Assembly: GCA_964505215.1 (NCBI GenBank)
Contig: CAZDGU010000001.1
Location: 62,001-126,000, forward strand
Direction: 5' to 3'
DNA length: 64,000 nucleotides
From: Gracilimonas sp964505215
GTDB lineage: Bacteria; Bacteroidota; Rhodothermia; Balneolales; Balneolaceae
Below, in pieces: positions 18,701 to 26,640 of the stretch (position 1 is its first letter; each line of letters starts with the position of its first letter). A model generated the notes under the pieces. That model searched no databases and was not told the DNA's origin. It worked only from the letters and a program-made list of their open reading frames with translations. Position numbers and translations under genes: made by a program.

Positions 18701-18875
18701 AAGAAAACAGGCTCAGCGAAACGGCATCAATTTCCGCTTTGGTTCCCAAGCTTTCATTTACGATAGGAACCACCATTTCTCGCAAGCGCTCATCATTAAA
18801 GTAAAGCCTCAATCCTATCCCTGAAATAATAATCAGTAAAAGAAAGCCGGCTAAAATTTTCCAAAATAGTTTCAT
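15774..18875 (-). CDS. AsmA family protein (large)
   Basis: A 1033-residue protein with an N-terminal membrane anchor (ILAGFLLLIIISGIGLRLYF) and a very long periplasmic beta-rich part. The opening with KAEIDAVSLSLFSSFPDAGVRLNGMRI is the AsmA N-terminal signature; the remainder shows AsmA-like repeats and a C-terminal AsmA_2-type segment (LNLTSGDIGLELNGTQHL, ending in KGKGKDLIKNLFGGDGK). AsmA/TamB relatives form bridge-like grooves that move phospholipids between membranes. It heads a two-gene unit with the IMPase gene. The lipid-transport role is by analogy. Confidence 0.9.
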   Translation of the reverse strand: MKLFWKILAGFLLLIIISGIGLRLYFNDERLREMVVPIVNESLGTKAEIDAVSLSLFSSFPDAGVRLNGMRIADKEGQPLVALDELLISVKIMPLLRSDYQISELVLNKPEIYYTVYEDGSTNIDFLMSEEEAEADTTESALSLAIPELTLRQGNLFYDDRSSGTGVEAKGLSGTLALKYTELIETTLDASLDSLSVRMDGEPYIENLAVNLQQSSTLDLENERLTLSNGKLGIRGLTLDLEGEVGDWGAEKMQLDLSIKSNSDNFGELLGLVPPEYESAIANLETRGELKLEGTISGYYGEDELPDFNFNIAVNDGYIKNNELPEAIRDIQLSFVANNQSVAINTLEAKAGANSVSGKGKILNPLEDNPSFEMDFNANADLSTVKDFYPISEFGVQRLAGKLKADILASGEIEDPENAQLKGDITLTGGLLQYEGVPKPVQNIEAKLTATNQKITIERASMSASNNKLSLSGAVLDPLDTKKMRLDMNGKAEVDLATVKEFYPLDEEELTMRGKLTSNFRLQGGIDEIEIDRLLKGTSVRLRNGYIAHASVANPIEDITFDGKILGRDVQIDRASFKTGSNSLAIKGKVQKFMSDDPVFNLKIDGEAHLNEVEEYYSLKPWVDQLSGRATLNLSAQGPAGDPLEIKLNGALTIANVEAKGGELPLPISKMGGKLSVTPNAMNLESFSMLFGSSDIQLSGKLNHYLSFMRENVTAKNRPAISGSYHSKLLDLDEMIDWDEETEESDEPIPIELPNMEGKVTANIELLKVLGFDITDIKGSARLTPKEIVLSDAEAGMFEGKARGDMTWKVPNPTKTEMVFSGELDQVSAPAFFRESSFLGENSDIHEYLTGDLSAKITYQSKLDPTLSPIIKTTVSEGSFGMSKARLKGHPTQVKIANLLGISELKNVALDKWESEFTIKDEVLTLTNLNLTSGDIGLELNGTQHLVTEKIDYKATIALPGSFKGAIQKVISKQATDALTQENGTIGVPLVITGTSANPKVRPDDSVIKSIVEEYLKGKGKDLIKNLFGGDGK

Positions 18876-19225
18876 GATCTTTTTTTGTTATTACCGTTTA
18901 AACCGTTTTGTGCAGTATTTTACAGGGTATAAGATAATGTATTTTTAGGCTGTTAGTTAGCGTATAAAAAGCAGTGCAACAAGTCAATTTTACCAAATAA
19001 GTTATCTGAATTTTATTTTGATAATAAACTCAGATAAAACTGTTGCCGCTCCTTTTGTTATAAAGTACAATACCGTTTATCAAGTTCCATATTTTTCTTA
19101 GCCTTAGCTAAAATACTGACTTTAGAAAGTTGCTTTAAACTCATCATATATTTTGACGATTCAATGCTTTAATCTCAACGAAAAAAAGGTGATATTCTAA
19201 TCTGAAACTTAATCTATGATATCCT
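18876..19225. other. Intergenic region between AsmA and rpiB genes
   Basis: 350 bases, AT-rich, no plausible gene. It should hold divergent promoters. The clearest structure is a perfect 8-base inverted repeat, TTATCTGA at 19002-19009 and TCAGATAA at 19030-19037, with a 20-base spacer. I see no exact TAnnTTTG element on either strand. Confidence 0.5.
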
Positions 19226-19666
19226 ATGATTATTCCTATCGCAAGCGACCATGCCGGCTATCCTGCTAAAGAAATTGTAAAGAAAATTTTGGAAGAAATG
19301 GGCCACACTCCCGTTGACTACGGCACACATTCGGACGAATCGGTTGATTATCCCGACTTTGCCATAAAAGTGTCAGAATTGATAAACGGCGGCGAGCACG
19401 AGCAGGGAATTTTAATTTGCGGAAGCGGCCAGGGCGTGTGCATGACGGCCAATAAATACCCAAAAGTAAGAGCCGCTTTGGTTTATTCCACAAAGGTTGC
19501 TGAACTGACGCGCCAGCATAATAATGCCAACATTTTATGCCTGCCCGGCCGCGAGCTCAACGAACAGCAAATAAAAGATATTTTAGCCTCGTGGTTTTCT
19601 ACCGAATTTGAAGGCGGACGCCATGAACGGCGCGTACAAAAAATTGAATCATTAACACAAAATTAA
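19226..19666 (+). CDS. rpiB: Ribose 5-phosphate isomerase B
   Basis: Interconverts ribose 5-phosphate and ribulose 5-phosphate in the pentose phosphate pathway. The N-terminal ASDHAGYPAKE, the central GILICGSGQGVCMTANKYPKVRAAL (catalytic Cys and anion hole) and HNNANILCLPGRE are all typical of the RpiB/LacAB family, and 146 residues is the normal length. It is separated from glyA by six bases, so the two are co-transcribed. Confidence 0.95.
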   Translation: MIIPIASDHAGYPAKEIVKKILEEMGHTPVDYGTHSDESVDYPDFAIKVSELINGGEHEQGILICGSGQGVCMTANKYPKVRAALVYSTKVAELTRQHNNANILCLPGRELNEQQIKDILASWFSTEFEGGRHERRVQKIESLTQN

Positions 19667-19672
19667 TTCTGC

Positions 19673-20971
19673 ATGAAATCTTTGAAGGAGCAGGACTCTC
19701 AAATTTTTGAGCTTCTTAAAAAAGAAACCAATCGCCAAAACTATAACCTTGAGCTAATTGCCTCAGAGAACTTTGCCTCTCAAGCCACTATTGAAGCTAT
19801 GGGAAGTGCGCTCACAAACAAGTATGCAGAAGGCTATCCCGGCAAGCGATATTACGGCGGCTGCGAGTTTGTGGATGAAGTAGAAGAACTGGCCCGCAAC
19901 CGCGCAAAAAAGCTGTTTGGAGCCGATTGGGTAAATGTGCAGCCTCACTCAGGTGCTACTGCAAACGCCGCCGTTTATTTAGCCTGCATGAAACCCGGCG
20001 ACACGTTACTTGGGTTCGATTTATCGCATGGCGGACACTTAACGCACGGCTCGCCGGTTAACTTTTCGGGCATTAATTATAATGCCGAATTTTATGGCGT
20101 TGATAAGGAAACCGGCCGTTTAGATATGGATAAAATTCGCGACCGCGCGCTGGCTGTTAAGCCTACCATGCTTTCCATCGGCGCCTCGGCTTATCCCCGT
20201 GATTATGACTATGAAGCCTTCCGAAGCATTGCTGATGAAGTAGGCGCTTTGTTATGGATGGATATGGCCCATACCGCAGGATTGATTGCAACCGGCCTTT
20301 TAAATGATCCGCTTCCGCATGCGCATGTGGTTACAACAACCACTCACAAAACGCTGCGCGGACCTCGCGGTGGCATGATTTTAGTAGGAAAAGATGGAGA
20401 AAACTCCATTGGAGTAACTGCAAGAAAATCGGGACGAACCAAAAACTGGAGTGAAGTTTTTGACTCCGCTGTATTCCCCGGAACGCAAGGCGGGCCGTTG
20501 ATGCATATAATAGCCGCAAAAGCTGTTTCTTTTGGTGAAGCCCTAAAAGATGATTTTAAAGCTTATCAGCTGCAAACCCAGAAAAACGCCAAGGCTATGG
20601 GCGATAAACTCATGGAATTAGGCTATGACTTGGTAAGCGGCGGAACCGATAATCACTTAATTCTGATTGACCTTCGCTCTAAAAACCTAAATGGTAAAAT
20701 TGCCGAACAGGCGTTAGAAAATGCAGCTATCACCCTAAACAAAAACATGGTTCCTTTTGACACAGAAAGTCCTTTCGTAACCTCAGGCATTCGCTTAGGC
20801 TCTCCGGCAATGACCTCTCGCGGACTGAAAGAAGCCGAATTCGAGCGAATTGCCTTACTTATAGATCGGGTATTGCAAAATCCGGATAGCGAAGAGGTGC
20901 AGCAAAAAGTAGAACAAGAAGTACGGGAACTGTGCGAGCAATTTCCTCTGTATGATTTCGTAACCGCATAA
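19673..20971 (+). CDS. glyA: Serine hydroxymethyltransferase
   Basis: PLP enzyme that converts serine and tetrahydrofolate to glycine and methylene-THF. The 432-residue sequence carries NYNLELIASENF at the start, YPGKRYYGGCEFVDEVE, HSGATANAAVY, and the PLP lysine in TTTTHKTLRGPRGG (near residue 226). Length and motifs are those of the bacterial enzyme. It is the middle gene of rpiB-glyA-tatC, with 28 bases to the preferred tatC start. Confidence 0.97.
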   Translation: MKSLKEQDSQIFELLKKETNRQNYNLELIASENFASQATIEAMGSALTNKYAEGYPGKRYYGGCEFVDEVEELARNRAKKLFGADWVNVQPHSGATANAAVYLACMKPGDTLLGFDLSHGGHLTHGSPVNFSGINYNAEFYGVDKETGRLDMDKIRDRALAVKPTMLSIGASAYPRDYDYEAFRSIADEVGALLWMDMAHTAGLIATGLLNDPLPHAHVVTTTTHKTLRGPRGGMILVGKDGENSIGVTARKSGRTKNWSEVFDSAVFPGTQGGPLMHIIAAKAVSFGEALKDDFKAYQLQTQKNAKAMGDKLMELGYDLVSGGTDNHLILIDLRSKNLNGKIAEQALENAAITLNKNMVPFDTESPFVTSGIRLGSPAMTSRGLKEAEFERIALLIDRVLQNPDSEEVQQKVEQEVRELCEQFPLYDFVTA

Positions 20972-20999
20972 AGGCAACAGTTTGGAAAAACGGCAAATA

Positions 21000-21824
21000 A
21001 TGGAAGGGGAACCGCCCAAGGCAAAACAGCCGGAAGACCGTACCGGCACCATGTCTTTTCTGGAGCACTTGGAAGAGCTGCGCTGGAGAATTATAAAAGG
21101 CTTGGTAGCTGTACTGGTTGGTGTATTTGTGGCATTCTTTTTCTCCGATTTTTTGGTAAATAAAGTGATGCTGGGGCCAACCCGTGCCGACTTTTTTATG
21201 TACGACTGGCTTCGGGTTGATGCCGTGAACTTTGAACTGCAAAGCCGCCGACTGCCCGGTCAGTTTTTTACTTACTGGGGCACTATTTTTGTGATGGGCT
21301 TTTTATTGGCCTCTCCGCTGTTTTTCTATCAGATGTGGGCTTTTGTGGCGCCTGCACTGGAATCAACCGAAAAGAAGAAAACCTTTTTCAGTACGTTCTT
21401 TATCAGTTTGTTCTTTTTAGCCGGCGTAAGCTTCGGATATCTGATATTAGTTCCATTCGCACTTCAGTTTTTTGCACAGTTCCAGATATCCGATTTCATT
21501 CGAAACGATTTTGACATCAATGAGTATTTCAGCTCTGTGTCATTATGGGTTTTAGCTTGTGGGGTGATTTTTCAAATTCCTGTAATCAGCTATTCTCTCT
21601 CTAAAATTGGGATACTGACGCCCGAATTCTTGAAAAAATACCGTCGTCACTCCATAATTTTTGCTCTGGTAATTTCGGCCATGTTAACCCCGCCGGATCC
21701 TGTTTCGCAAATACTGATAGCCGTTCCTCTTACTTTGTTGTATGAATTTTCAATTTGGGTAAGCCGTTATGCCGGAAGAAAACGCGAAAAAGAACTCGAT
21801 AAAGCAATTAAAGGGACAGCATAA
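21000..21824 (+). CDS. tatC: Sec-independent protein translocase TatC
   Basis: Core receptor of the twin-arginine translocase in the inner membrane. It has the conserved MSFLEHLEELRWRI opening and six membrane helices, including VAFFFSDFLVNKVMLGP and SYSLSKIGILTPEFLKKYRRHSIIFALVISAMLTPPDPVSQ, the latter being the family signature. An ATG at 21000 (MEGEPPKAKQ) is preferred to a TTG at 20982. Length (274) is usual. No tatA is beside it. Confidence 0.95.
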   Translation: MEGEPPKAKQPEDRTGTMSFLEHLEELRWRIIKGLVAVLVGVFVAFFFSDFLVNKVMLGPTRADFFMYDWLRVDAVNFELQSRRLPGQFFTYWGTIFVMGFLLASPLFFYQMWAFVAPALESTEKKKTFFSTFFISLFFLAGVSFGYLILVPFALQFFAQFQISDFIRNDFDINEYFSSVSLWVLACGVIFQIPVISYSLSKIGILTPEFLKKYRRHSIIFALVISAMLTPPDPVSQILIAVPLTLLYEFSIWVSRYAGRKREKELDKAIKGTA

Positions 21825-21861
21825 TATCCGTATCAAGCTATGGTTTTACTGAATGAACCCT

Positions 21862-21869
21862 TATCTTTG
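21862..21869 (+). promoter_or_regulatory. Candidate -7 element upstream of the FKBP-like gene
   Basis: TATCTTTG is an exact match to the Bacteroidota -7 consensus TAnnTTTG, 67 bases before the ATG at 21937. I do not see a clear TTG about 20 bases upstream, so support is partial. Confidence 0.35.
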
Positions 21870-21936
21870 CGCCTGAAATAAAATCAATTTTTGTCAGTTA
21901 ATCAGCTATACAATCAACGAGATTCAAACTAATTTA

Positions 21937-22449
21937 ATGAGCTCAAATATTATCCGAACTTCCTTACTTGTCAGTCTTTTCATTTCATTGTTTTTGGTTT
22001 CATGTAAAGAAGACAACAGATTCAGAATCGATTTTTCTGATGTCCCTCCTCCATTTTCCATTTCCAATCCTGTAAGCGTTGACACTACCGACAGTGGCCT
22101 CATCATTTATGTGTTAGAAGAAGGTTCCGGTTCTGTTGAAGTGAACCCGCGCGATCACATTCGTTTTTACTTCACCAAACGTTTTTATGATGATAAAGAT
22201 GAAATACTTTCCAGCTCGTATGCAAATGGCGTAACTAAGCCTAATACTGAAGCCGTTACTACGGCAGGAAATCCCCGGGACGCCATCAGAGAAAAGCAGT
22301 TTAGAGAAGGAGTTATTGGTATGAAGGAAGGAGAAAAAAGAGTTTTATTACTCACACCTCCAATCCTAAGCTACAATGGCAATCTGTTCAGCTACTCTCA
22401 AGACACCATTTGGGTTGACGTAGAAATAGAGGAAATCATTACTTTTTAG
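21937..22449 (+). CDS. FKBP-type peptidyl-prolyl isomerase-like lipoprotein
   Basis: A 170-residue lipoprotein: the signal peptide ends in a lipobox (FLVSC, Cys23). The rest follows the FKBP fold, with VNPRDHIRFYFTKRFYDD, FREGVIGMKEGEKRVLLLTPPILSY and the final strand TIWVDVEIEEI. FKBP enzymes speed proline isomerisation in folding. Several usual active-site positions differ (the loop after PPILSY reads NG rather than G plus aromatic residues), so catalytic activity is doubtful. The stop is two bases from that of the opposing alr gene. Confidence 0.75.
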   Translation: MSSNIIRTSLLVSLFISLFLVSCKEDNRFRIDFSDVPPPFSISNPVSVDTTDSGLIIYVLEEGSGSVEVNPRDHIRFYFTKRFYDDKDEILSSSYANGVTKPNTEAVTTAGNPRDAIREKQFREGVIGMKEGEKRVLLLTPPILSYNGNLFSYSQDTIWVDVEIEEIITF

Positions 22450-22451
22450 GT

Positions 22452-23528
22452 TTAATCCTCATCCAAACTTCGCACATACTTTCTTTGCACTTTGGGAGCG
22501 ATAGCTGTAGTTACTTCATAGGGAATTGTTTCGATTTTTTCGGCCCAAGAGCGAGCATCTAATTCTTTTTTATTCAGCAGTGTTACCTGTTCGCCGGGCC
22601 CAAAGATTGAATCTTCCAAAAAAATACCGCAATAATCCATACTTATTGTGCCCACCTGCCGGTATTTTTTCTCGGCTATTTCCACCTTTATTTTACCACT
22701 TAAATTTCTAAATAAACCATCCGAATAACCTACCGGAACCGTTCCCAGCCAGCCGGAATGAGGAGCTTTCCAACGACTTCCATAGCTTACAGCATCTCCC
22801 TTTTTCACTTTCCTCACTCGCACCAGTTCCGCTTTCCAGGTTAATGCAGGCTGTAGATTCGGAATTTCTGTTTTTCCGGGAGCATATCCATATAAGCATA
22901 CGCCGGGTCGTACGGCATCAAAAAGTGCGCCTTTGTCACTGTAAAAAAAGATTCCGCCGCTGTTGCAGGTATGCGTCATCAGTTCATCCGGAAATTTACT
23001 TCGTATAGAAGAAAACACCTGCACCTGATGGATTACAGAAGAATCATTCGGTTCATCAGAATTTGCAAAATGTGTATAAATACCGGAGTAATTCAGTTCT
23101 GAGAATTCCTGCATTTTTTGGTAAGCCGTACCTGCATCTTCAGGTAAAATTCCCAATCGTCCCATACCCGTATCAAAATTAAGATGGCAATCCGTTCCGG
23201 CTTCAAGGCGCTCAAATACAGAAAGGTCGGCAATGCTTGCTATAATATTATGGGTTCTATAGGCATATTCTTGTCCAACAGGCGGAATCTCAAATACCAA
23301 AATCGGGCAGCTGATTCCGGCTTCCCGAAGCTCCAGCGCTTCGGTTAGTTCGGCTACGCATAAATACTCGACCTTCGGCTCTAAATAGCGAGCTACTTCG
23401 ATGGCGCCATGTCCATAGGCATTATCTTTTATAACGGCCATTATTTTAGTTTTCTCGCCAACTTTTTGCTTTACGGCTTCTAAATTTTGGCCAATGTTAG
23501 ATAAATCTACATACAGTGTTGAACTCAA
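22452..23528 (-). CDS. alr: Alanine racemase
   Basis: PLP enzyme making D-alanine for peptidoglycan. The PLP lysine is in VIKDNAYGHG (Lys34), the second catalytic base is the Tyr of DAVSYGSRW, and RPGVCLYGYAPG and VPVGYSDGL are typical. The frame opens with TTG at 23528: an in-frame TAG lies six bases upstream and there is no ATG before the catalytic Lys, so TTG is the only reasonable start. 358 residues is normal. It lies 11 bases downstream of the oxidoreductase gene and is probably co-transcribed. Confidence 0.95.
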   Translation of the reverse strand: MSSTLYVDLSNIGQNLEAVKQKVGEKTKIMAVIKDNAYGHGAIEVARYLEPKVEYLCVAELTEALELREAGISCPILVFEIPPVGQEYAYRTHNIIASIADLSVFERLEAGTDCHLNFDTGMGRLGILPEDAGTAYQKMQEFSELNYSGIYTHFANSDEPNDSSVIHQVQVFSSIRSKFPDELMTHTCNSGGIFFYSDKGALFDAVRPGVCLYGYAPGKTEIPNLQPALTWKAELVRVRKVKKGDAVSYGSRWKAPHSGWLGTVPVGYSDGLFRNLSGKIKVEIAEKKYRQVGTISMDYCGIFLEDSIFGPGEQVTLLNKKELDARSWAEKIETIPYEVTTAIAPKVQRKYVRSLDED

Positions 23529-23539
23529 TGGATACTACC

Positions 23540-25141
23540 TCAGCGAAATGAAAATATGGATTTGTTGTTTTTTAAAATTACCTGGGCTGCATTGTGTCCG
23601 GCAGCTCCAAAAACGCCGCCGCCGGGATGGCAAGATGCGCTGGACAAGTATAAGTTTTTTATGGGAGTTTCGTACTCACTCATTTCAGGAATTGGACGAA
23701 ACATAAACATCTGATCAAAGCTCATTTCTACATGCATCACATTGCCCTTTAGAAGGCCGTGCTTGCGCTCAATGTCTAAAGGCGACTGTATGTACCAATC
23801 AATGAGTTTGCCCTTCATATTGGGCGCATATTCGGTAACTACATCATAAATTTTCTGTGCTTCCCGCTCGCGTATATCATCCCAGTGCATTCCATTTGCC
23901 AGCTCGTAAGGATGCCACTGCGCCCAGGCAAAAAGCGTATGCTTGCCGTCTTTAGCTACTTCGGGATCAATCTTAGAAAACGTCATACACAAGACCGCAG
24001 GCTTTTCGGGGGGAAGTTTTTTAGTATAATCGCCAATGGCATTATTCATGTACTGAACCGATGGCGCCAGCAGCTGTATTCCGTTGTGAATGTGAGGATC
24101 GCCTGGAGCCGCTTTGTATTGCGGAAGTTCCTCAACTGCACAGCGGATGACCATACCAAAGCCATTGCCTACGTTAATATTTTCCACCTTTTTGAAGAGC
24201 GAATCATCCAGATGTTTGCGGCCAACCATGTTCAGCATGGTGGTTTGCACATGAGCATTAGATACAATGGTTTTAGCTCTGAATTCTTCCCCTTTTTCCG
24301 TCCGGACCCCAATGGCTTTTCCGTTTTCAATCAATATTTTTTCTATAGGGTGATTTGCTTTCACCTCTCCGCCATGCGCTTCAATCATATTCTTCATAGC
24401 CTGTGTAAGCATTCCACTCCCTCCTTTGGGATGCTTAGCTCCGCTCTGATGCAGCATCGACTGCCAGCCTGCAAAATCCCCCGTAGCCGAGTGGTCGGGC
24501 AGCGGTCCCGATTGTGCCGCAAACCAGAGAATAGCTGCTTTCATATATGGACTATCAAACGCATCGTCAACCACCTTTCCGTAGCTTGAAAGAATTTTTT
24601 GTAATCCGGCTGCTTGCTCTCCCTTTTTAAACATAGCGCCGTCTCTAATTTGAGCTTTAGCCATTTCAGCCATAATACTGCCGGTAGAAGGTTTCGTCAT
24701 AAAAGCCTTCAGCACGCCTTTGTTAATCTTCCCCCAAAACTCAATGAATTCCTTATAGTTCTCTACATCCTCCGGTGCCACTTTTGAAATCGACTCCAGC
24801 GTACGCTCCACATCTTTCCAAAAGTGAATTACACCTTTACCCGTGGGAACCGGATACGACATAATCGGATCCATTTCAATATATTCAAGCCCATATTTTT
24901 CCAGCTCCAGCTCCTCGATAATTCCGGTTTGATGAATCATCAGGTGAACCGAAGAGCCCACATCCATTCGGAAACCGGTGGGGTTTTCTTCCGATTGAAA
25001 CATCGTTTCCGTACGGACGGCTCCCCCAATGGTTGAGTCGCGCTCAAGCACTAAAACGTCATATCCATTTTTTACAAGATAGCAGGCCGTAACCAATCCG
25101 TTATGGCCGGAACCGATAATAATAGCGTCGTGTTTATTCAT
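23540..25141 (-). CDS. FAD-dependent oxidoreductase, phytoene desaturase/PYROXD2-like
   Basis: About 533 residues from the ATG at 25141. The FAD-binding Rossmann motif GSGHNGLVTACYLVKNGYDVLVLERD is at the N-terminus and the C-terminal FAD motif FGAAGHNAAQVIL at the end. Overall pattern and length fit the CrtI-like amine-oxidase superfamily, closest in my judgement to PYROXD2-type proteins rather than true carotenoid desaturases, since no crt genes adjoin. Substrate unknown. A TTG nine bases upstream lies within the likely -7 element and is not used. It heads a unit with alr. Confidence 0.85.
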   Translation of the reverse strand: MNKHDAIIIGSGHNGLVTACYLVKNGYDVLVLERDSTIGGAVRTETMFQSEENPTGFRMDVGSSVHLMIHQTGIIEELELEKYGLEYIEMDPIMSYPVPTGKGVIHFWKDVERTLESISKVAPEDVENYKEFIEFWGKINKGVLKAFMTKPSTGSIMAEMAKAQIRDGAMFKKGEQAAGLQKILSSYGKVVDDAFDSPYMKAAILWFAAQSGPLPDHSATGDFAGWQSMLHQSGAKHPKGGSGMLTQAMKNMIEAHGGEVKANHPIEKILIENGKAIGVRTEKGEEFRAKTIVSNAHVQTTMLNMVGRKHLDDSLFKKVENINVGNGFGMVIRCAVEELPQYKAAPGDPHIHNGIQLLAPSVQYMNNAIGDYTKKLPPEKPAVLCMTFSKIDPEVAKDGKHTLFAWAQWHPYELANGMHWDDIREREAQKIYDVVTEYAPNMKGKLIDWYIQSPLDIERKHGLLKGNVMHVEMSFDQMFMFRPIPEMSEYETPIKNLYLSSASCHPGGGVFGAAGHNAAQVILKNNKSIFSFR

Positions 25142-25147
25142 AGATGG

Positions 25148-25155
25148 CAAAGATA
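25148..25155 (-). promoter_or_regulatory. Candidate -7 element of the oxidoreductase-alr unit
   Basis: On the minus strand TATCTTTG matches TAnnTTTG exactly and ends six bases before the ATG at 25141, which again implies a very short or absent leader. No clear -33 TTG is seen. Confidence 0.4.
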
Positions 25156-25226
25156 AATGATTTGCTTGAAAGCGCAGAATAATTAAGTTGCAGAAACTAA
25201 ATAATCATCCATAAAATTCATTGTTT

Positions 25227-26078
25227 ATGAACATAGGCCGGTTTGAAATTGAACTGCTCAGCGAAGGTATTTTTGAAGCACATGAAGATGGTGTATTCAA
25301 AAAAATAGACTCAGCTGATATAACCGGGAAGCACGCTAAACCGGAATTTGACAATCAATCCGAAACCGTTGGCATCAACCCCATTCTCATCCGAACCGGG
25401 AGGCAAAACATTTTGCTTGATACCGGATTAGGCTGGGGTTTAGATCATAAAAGTACATTCACTAATACTTCAAATCTGCTCACAAATCTCGATATTTTTG
25501 GATTAACTCCGGCCGACATCACGCATGTAATACTTACTCATCTTCATTTCGATCATGCGGCAGGTTCAACCTATGTTGATTATAAAACTTCTACACAGCC
25601 AACCATGCCAAATGCCAATTACTTTGTGCAAAAAGTGGAATGGTATTATGCGCTGGAGCAGCTTCAGGCTCAAAAGAAAACCAAAGGAGCCGGTTACGAA
25701 TTAGACGAATTGTACAAGCTGGCTGCTGATGATAAATTAGTTTTGATTACGGAACCGACTTTCAATTTACTGCCCGGAATAACGCTGATGCATACAGGCG
25801 GGCATACCCCTGGACATCAGGTTGTAAAAATAGAAAATGCCGGGCAAACGGCCTATTTTTTGGGAGATTTGGTTCCGTCTGAACAGCACCTCAATCATTA
25901 CAGAATGCAGCATGTGGATGTTGATCCTTTGAGAGCCAAGAAGTTAAAAACATTAATTTTACGACAGGCTGCCGAAGAACAGGCTCTATTATTATTTTAT
26001 CATTCCGTACAGGCCAAAGCGGGAACATTACGGCAAAACCGAGATAAGAAGTTTATATTAACAGAAGTCAATCAATAA
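25227..26078 (+). CDS. MBL-fold metallohydrolase (AiiA-lactonase-like)
   Basis: A cytoplasmic zinc hydrolase of 283 residues. The metal motif HLHFDHAAG (near residue 105), a second His in HTGGHTPGHQ and the Asp of YFLGDLVPS are all present. The order and spacing fit the metallo-beta-lactamase group that includes AHL lactonases, but this cannot show whether the substrate is a lactone. An ATG at 25227 is chosen over a TTG at 25221. It is divergent from the oxidoreductase-alr unit and 16 bases before the NlpE-like gene. Confidence 0.85.
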   Translation: MNIGRFEIELLSEGIFEAHEDGVFKKIDSADITGKHAKPEFDNQSETVGINPILIRTGRQNILLDTGLGWGLDHKSTFTNTSNLLTNLDIFGLTPADITHVILTHLHFDHAAGSTYVDYKTSTQPTMPNANYFVQKVEWYYALEQLQAQKKTKGAGYELDELYKLAADDKLVLITEPTFNLLPGITLMHTGGHTPGHQVVKIENAGQTAYFLGDLVPSEQHLNHYRMQHVDVDPLRAKKLKTLILRQAAEEQALLLFYHSVQAKAGTLRQNRDKKFILTEVNQ

Positions 26079-26094
26079 ACATTTTTTATTACAC

Positions 26095-26514
26095 ATGAAG
26101 TTAACTTTATTTTCTTTATTACTCCTTATTTCTCTCATCGGTTGCTCTCAGGAAAAAGAGGCAAAAGAGCCAACTTCATCCGATATGCATACTTCTCAAA
26201 TAGCCATAGACGTTGCGGGAACCTATACCGGAGTTTTGCCCTGCGCCTCGTGTGAGGGAATTGAAACAACGGTTTCGCTAACGGACTCTACTTACAATCT
26301 TACAATGGTATATCTGGGCGAAGACGCGCCTAACACTTTTAAAGATTCCGGAAGCTATAGCTGGAACGAGGACGGCAATACCATCACACTAAATAATGAA
26401 GAAGAACCCAGCCAATATTTTGTAGGAGAAAATGTGCTTATTCGCCTCAACGAAAATGGAGAACGCGTGACCGGCGAGCTGGCTGAATTTTACAGGCTGG
26501 AGAAGAAGCTTTAA
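26095..26514 (+). CDS. NlpE-like copper-resistance lipoprotein
   Basis: A 139-residue lipoprotein with signal MKLTLFSLLLLISLIGC (lipobox LIGC). The mature part is an NlpE N-terminal domain: GTYTGVLPCASCEGIETTVSLTDSTYNLTMVYLG, with the CxxC typical of NlpE, then repeated beta-strands. In E. coli NlpE is an outer-membrane lipoprotein that activates the Cpx stress pathway; here only the single small domain is present, so sensing or metal binding are inferences. It is probably co-transcribed with the MBL hydrolase. Confidence 0.8.
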   Translation: MKLTLFSLLLLISLIGCSQEKEAKEPTSSDMHTSQIAIDVAGTYTGVLPCASCEGIETTVSLTDSTYNLTMVYLGEDAPNTFKDSGSYSWNEDGNTITLNNEEEPSQYFVGENVLIRLNENGERVTGELAEFYRLEKKL

Positions 26515-26640
26515 ATTTCAAAGCTGACTAAAAACGAGCTTCCCTCCTTTAAAGCTTAAATTCTTTCGCTAAACCTGAATAAGAAGTTATTACAGATAAT
26601 TGCTCGATGTATTCAAGCACTTTCCGCAAATGGATTCTCA

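Noticed and set aside
23540..25141. Carotenoid biosynthesis cluster
   Set aside because: The oxidoreductase resembles CrtI, but no crtB, crtY or other pigment gene adjoins; alr is the neighbour.
26506..26557. 10-base inverted repeat (AAGCTTTAAA / TTTAAAGCTT) between the NlpE-like and rho genes
   Set aside because: Perfect arms but all AT-rich with a 32-base spacer and no T-run; too weak to call a terminator.
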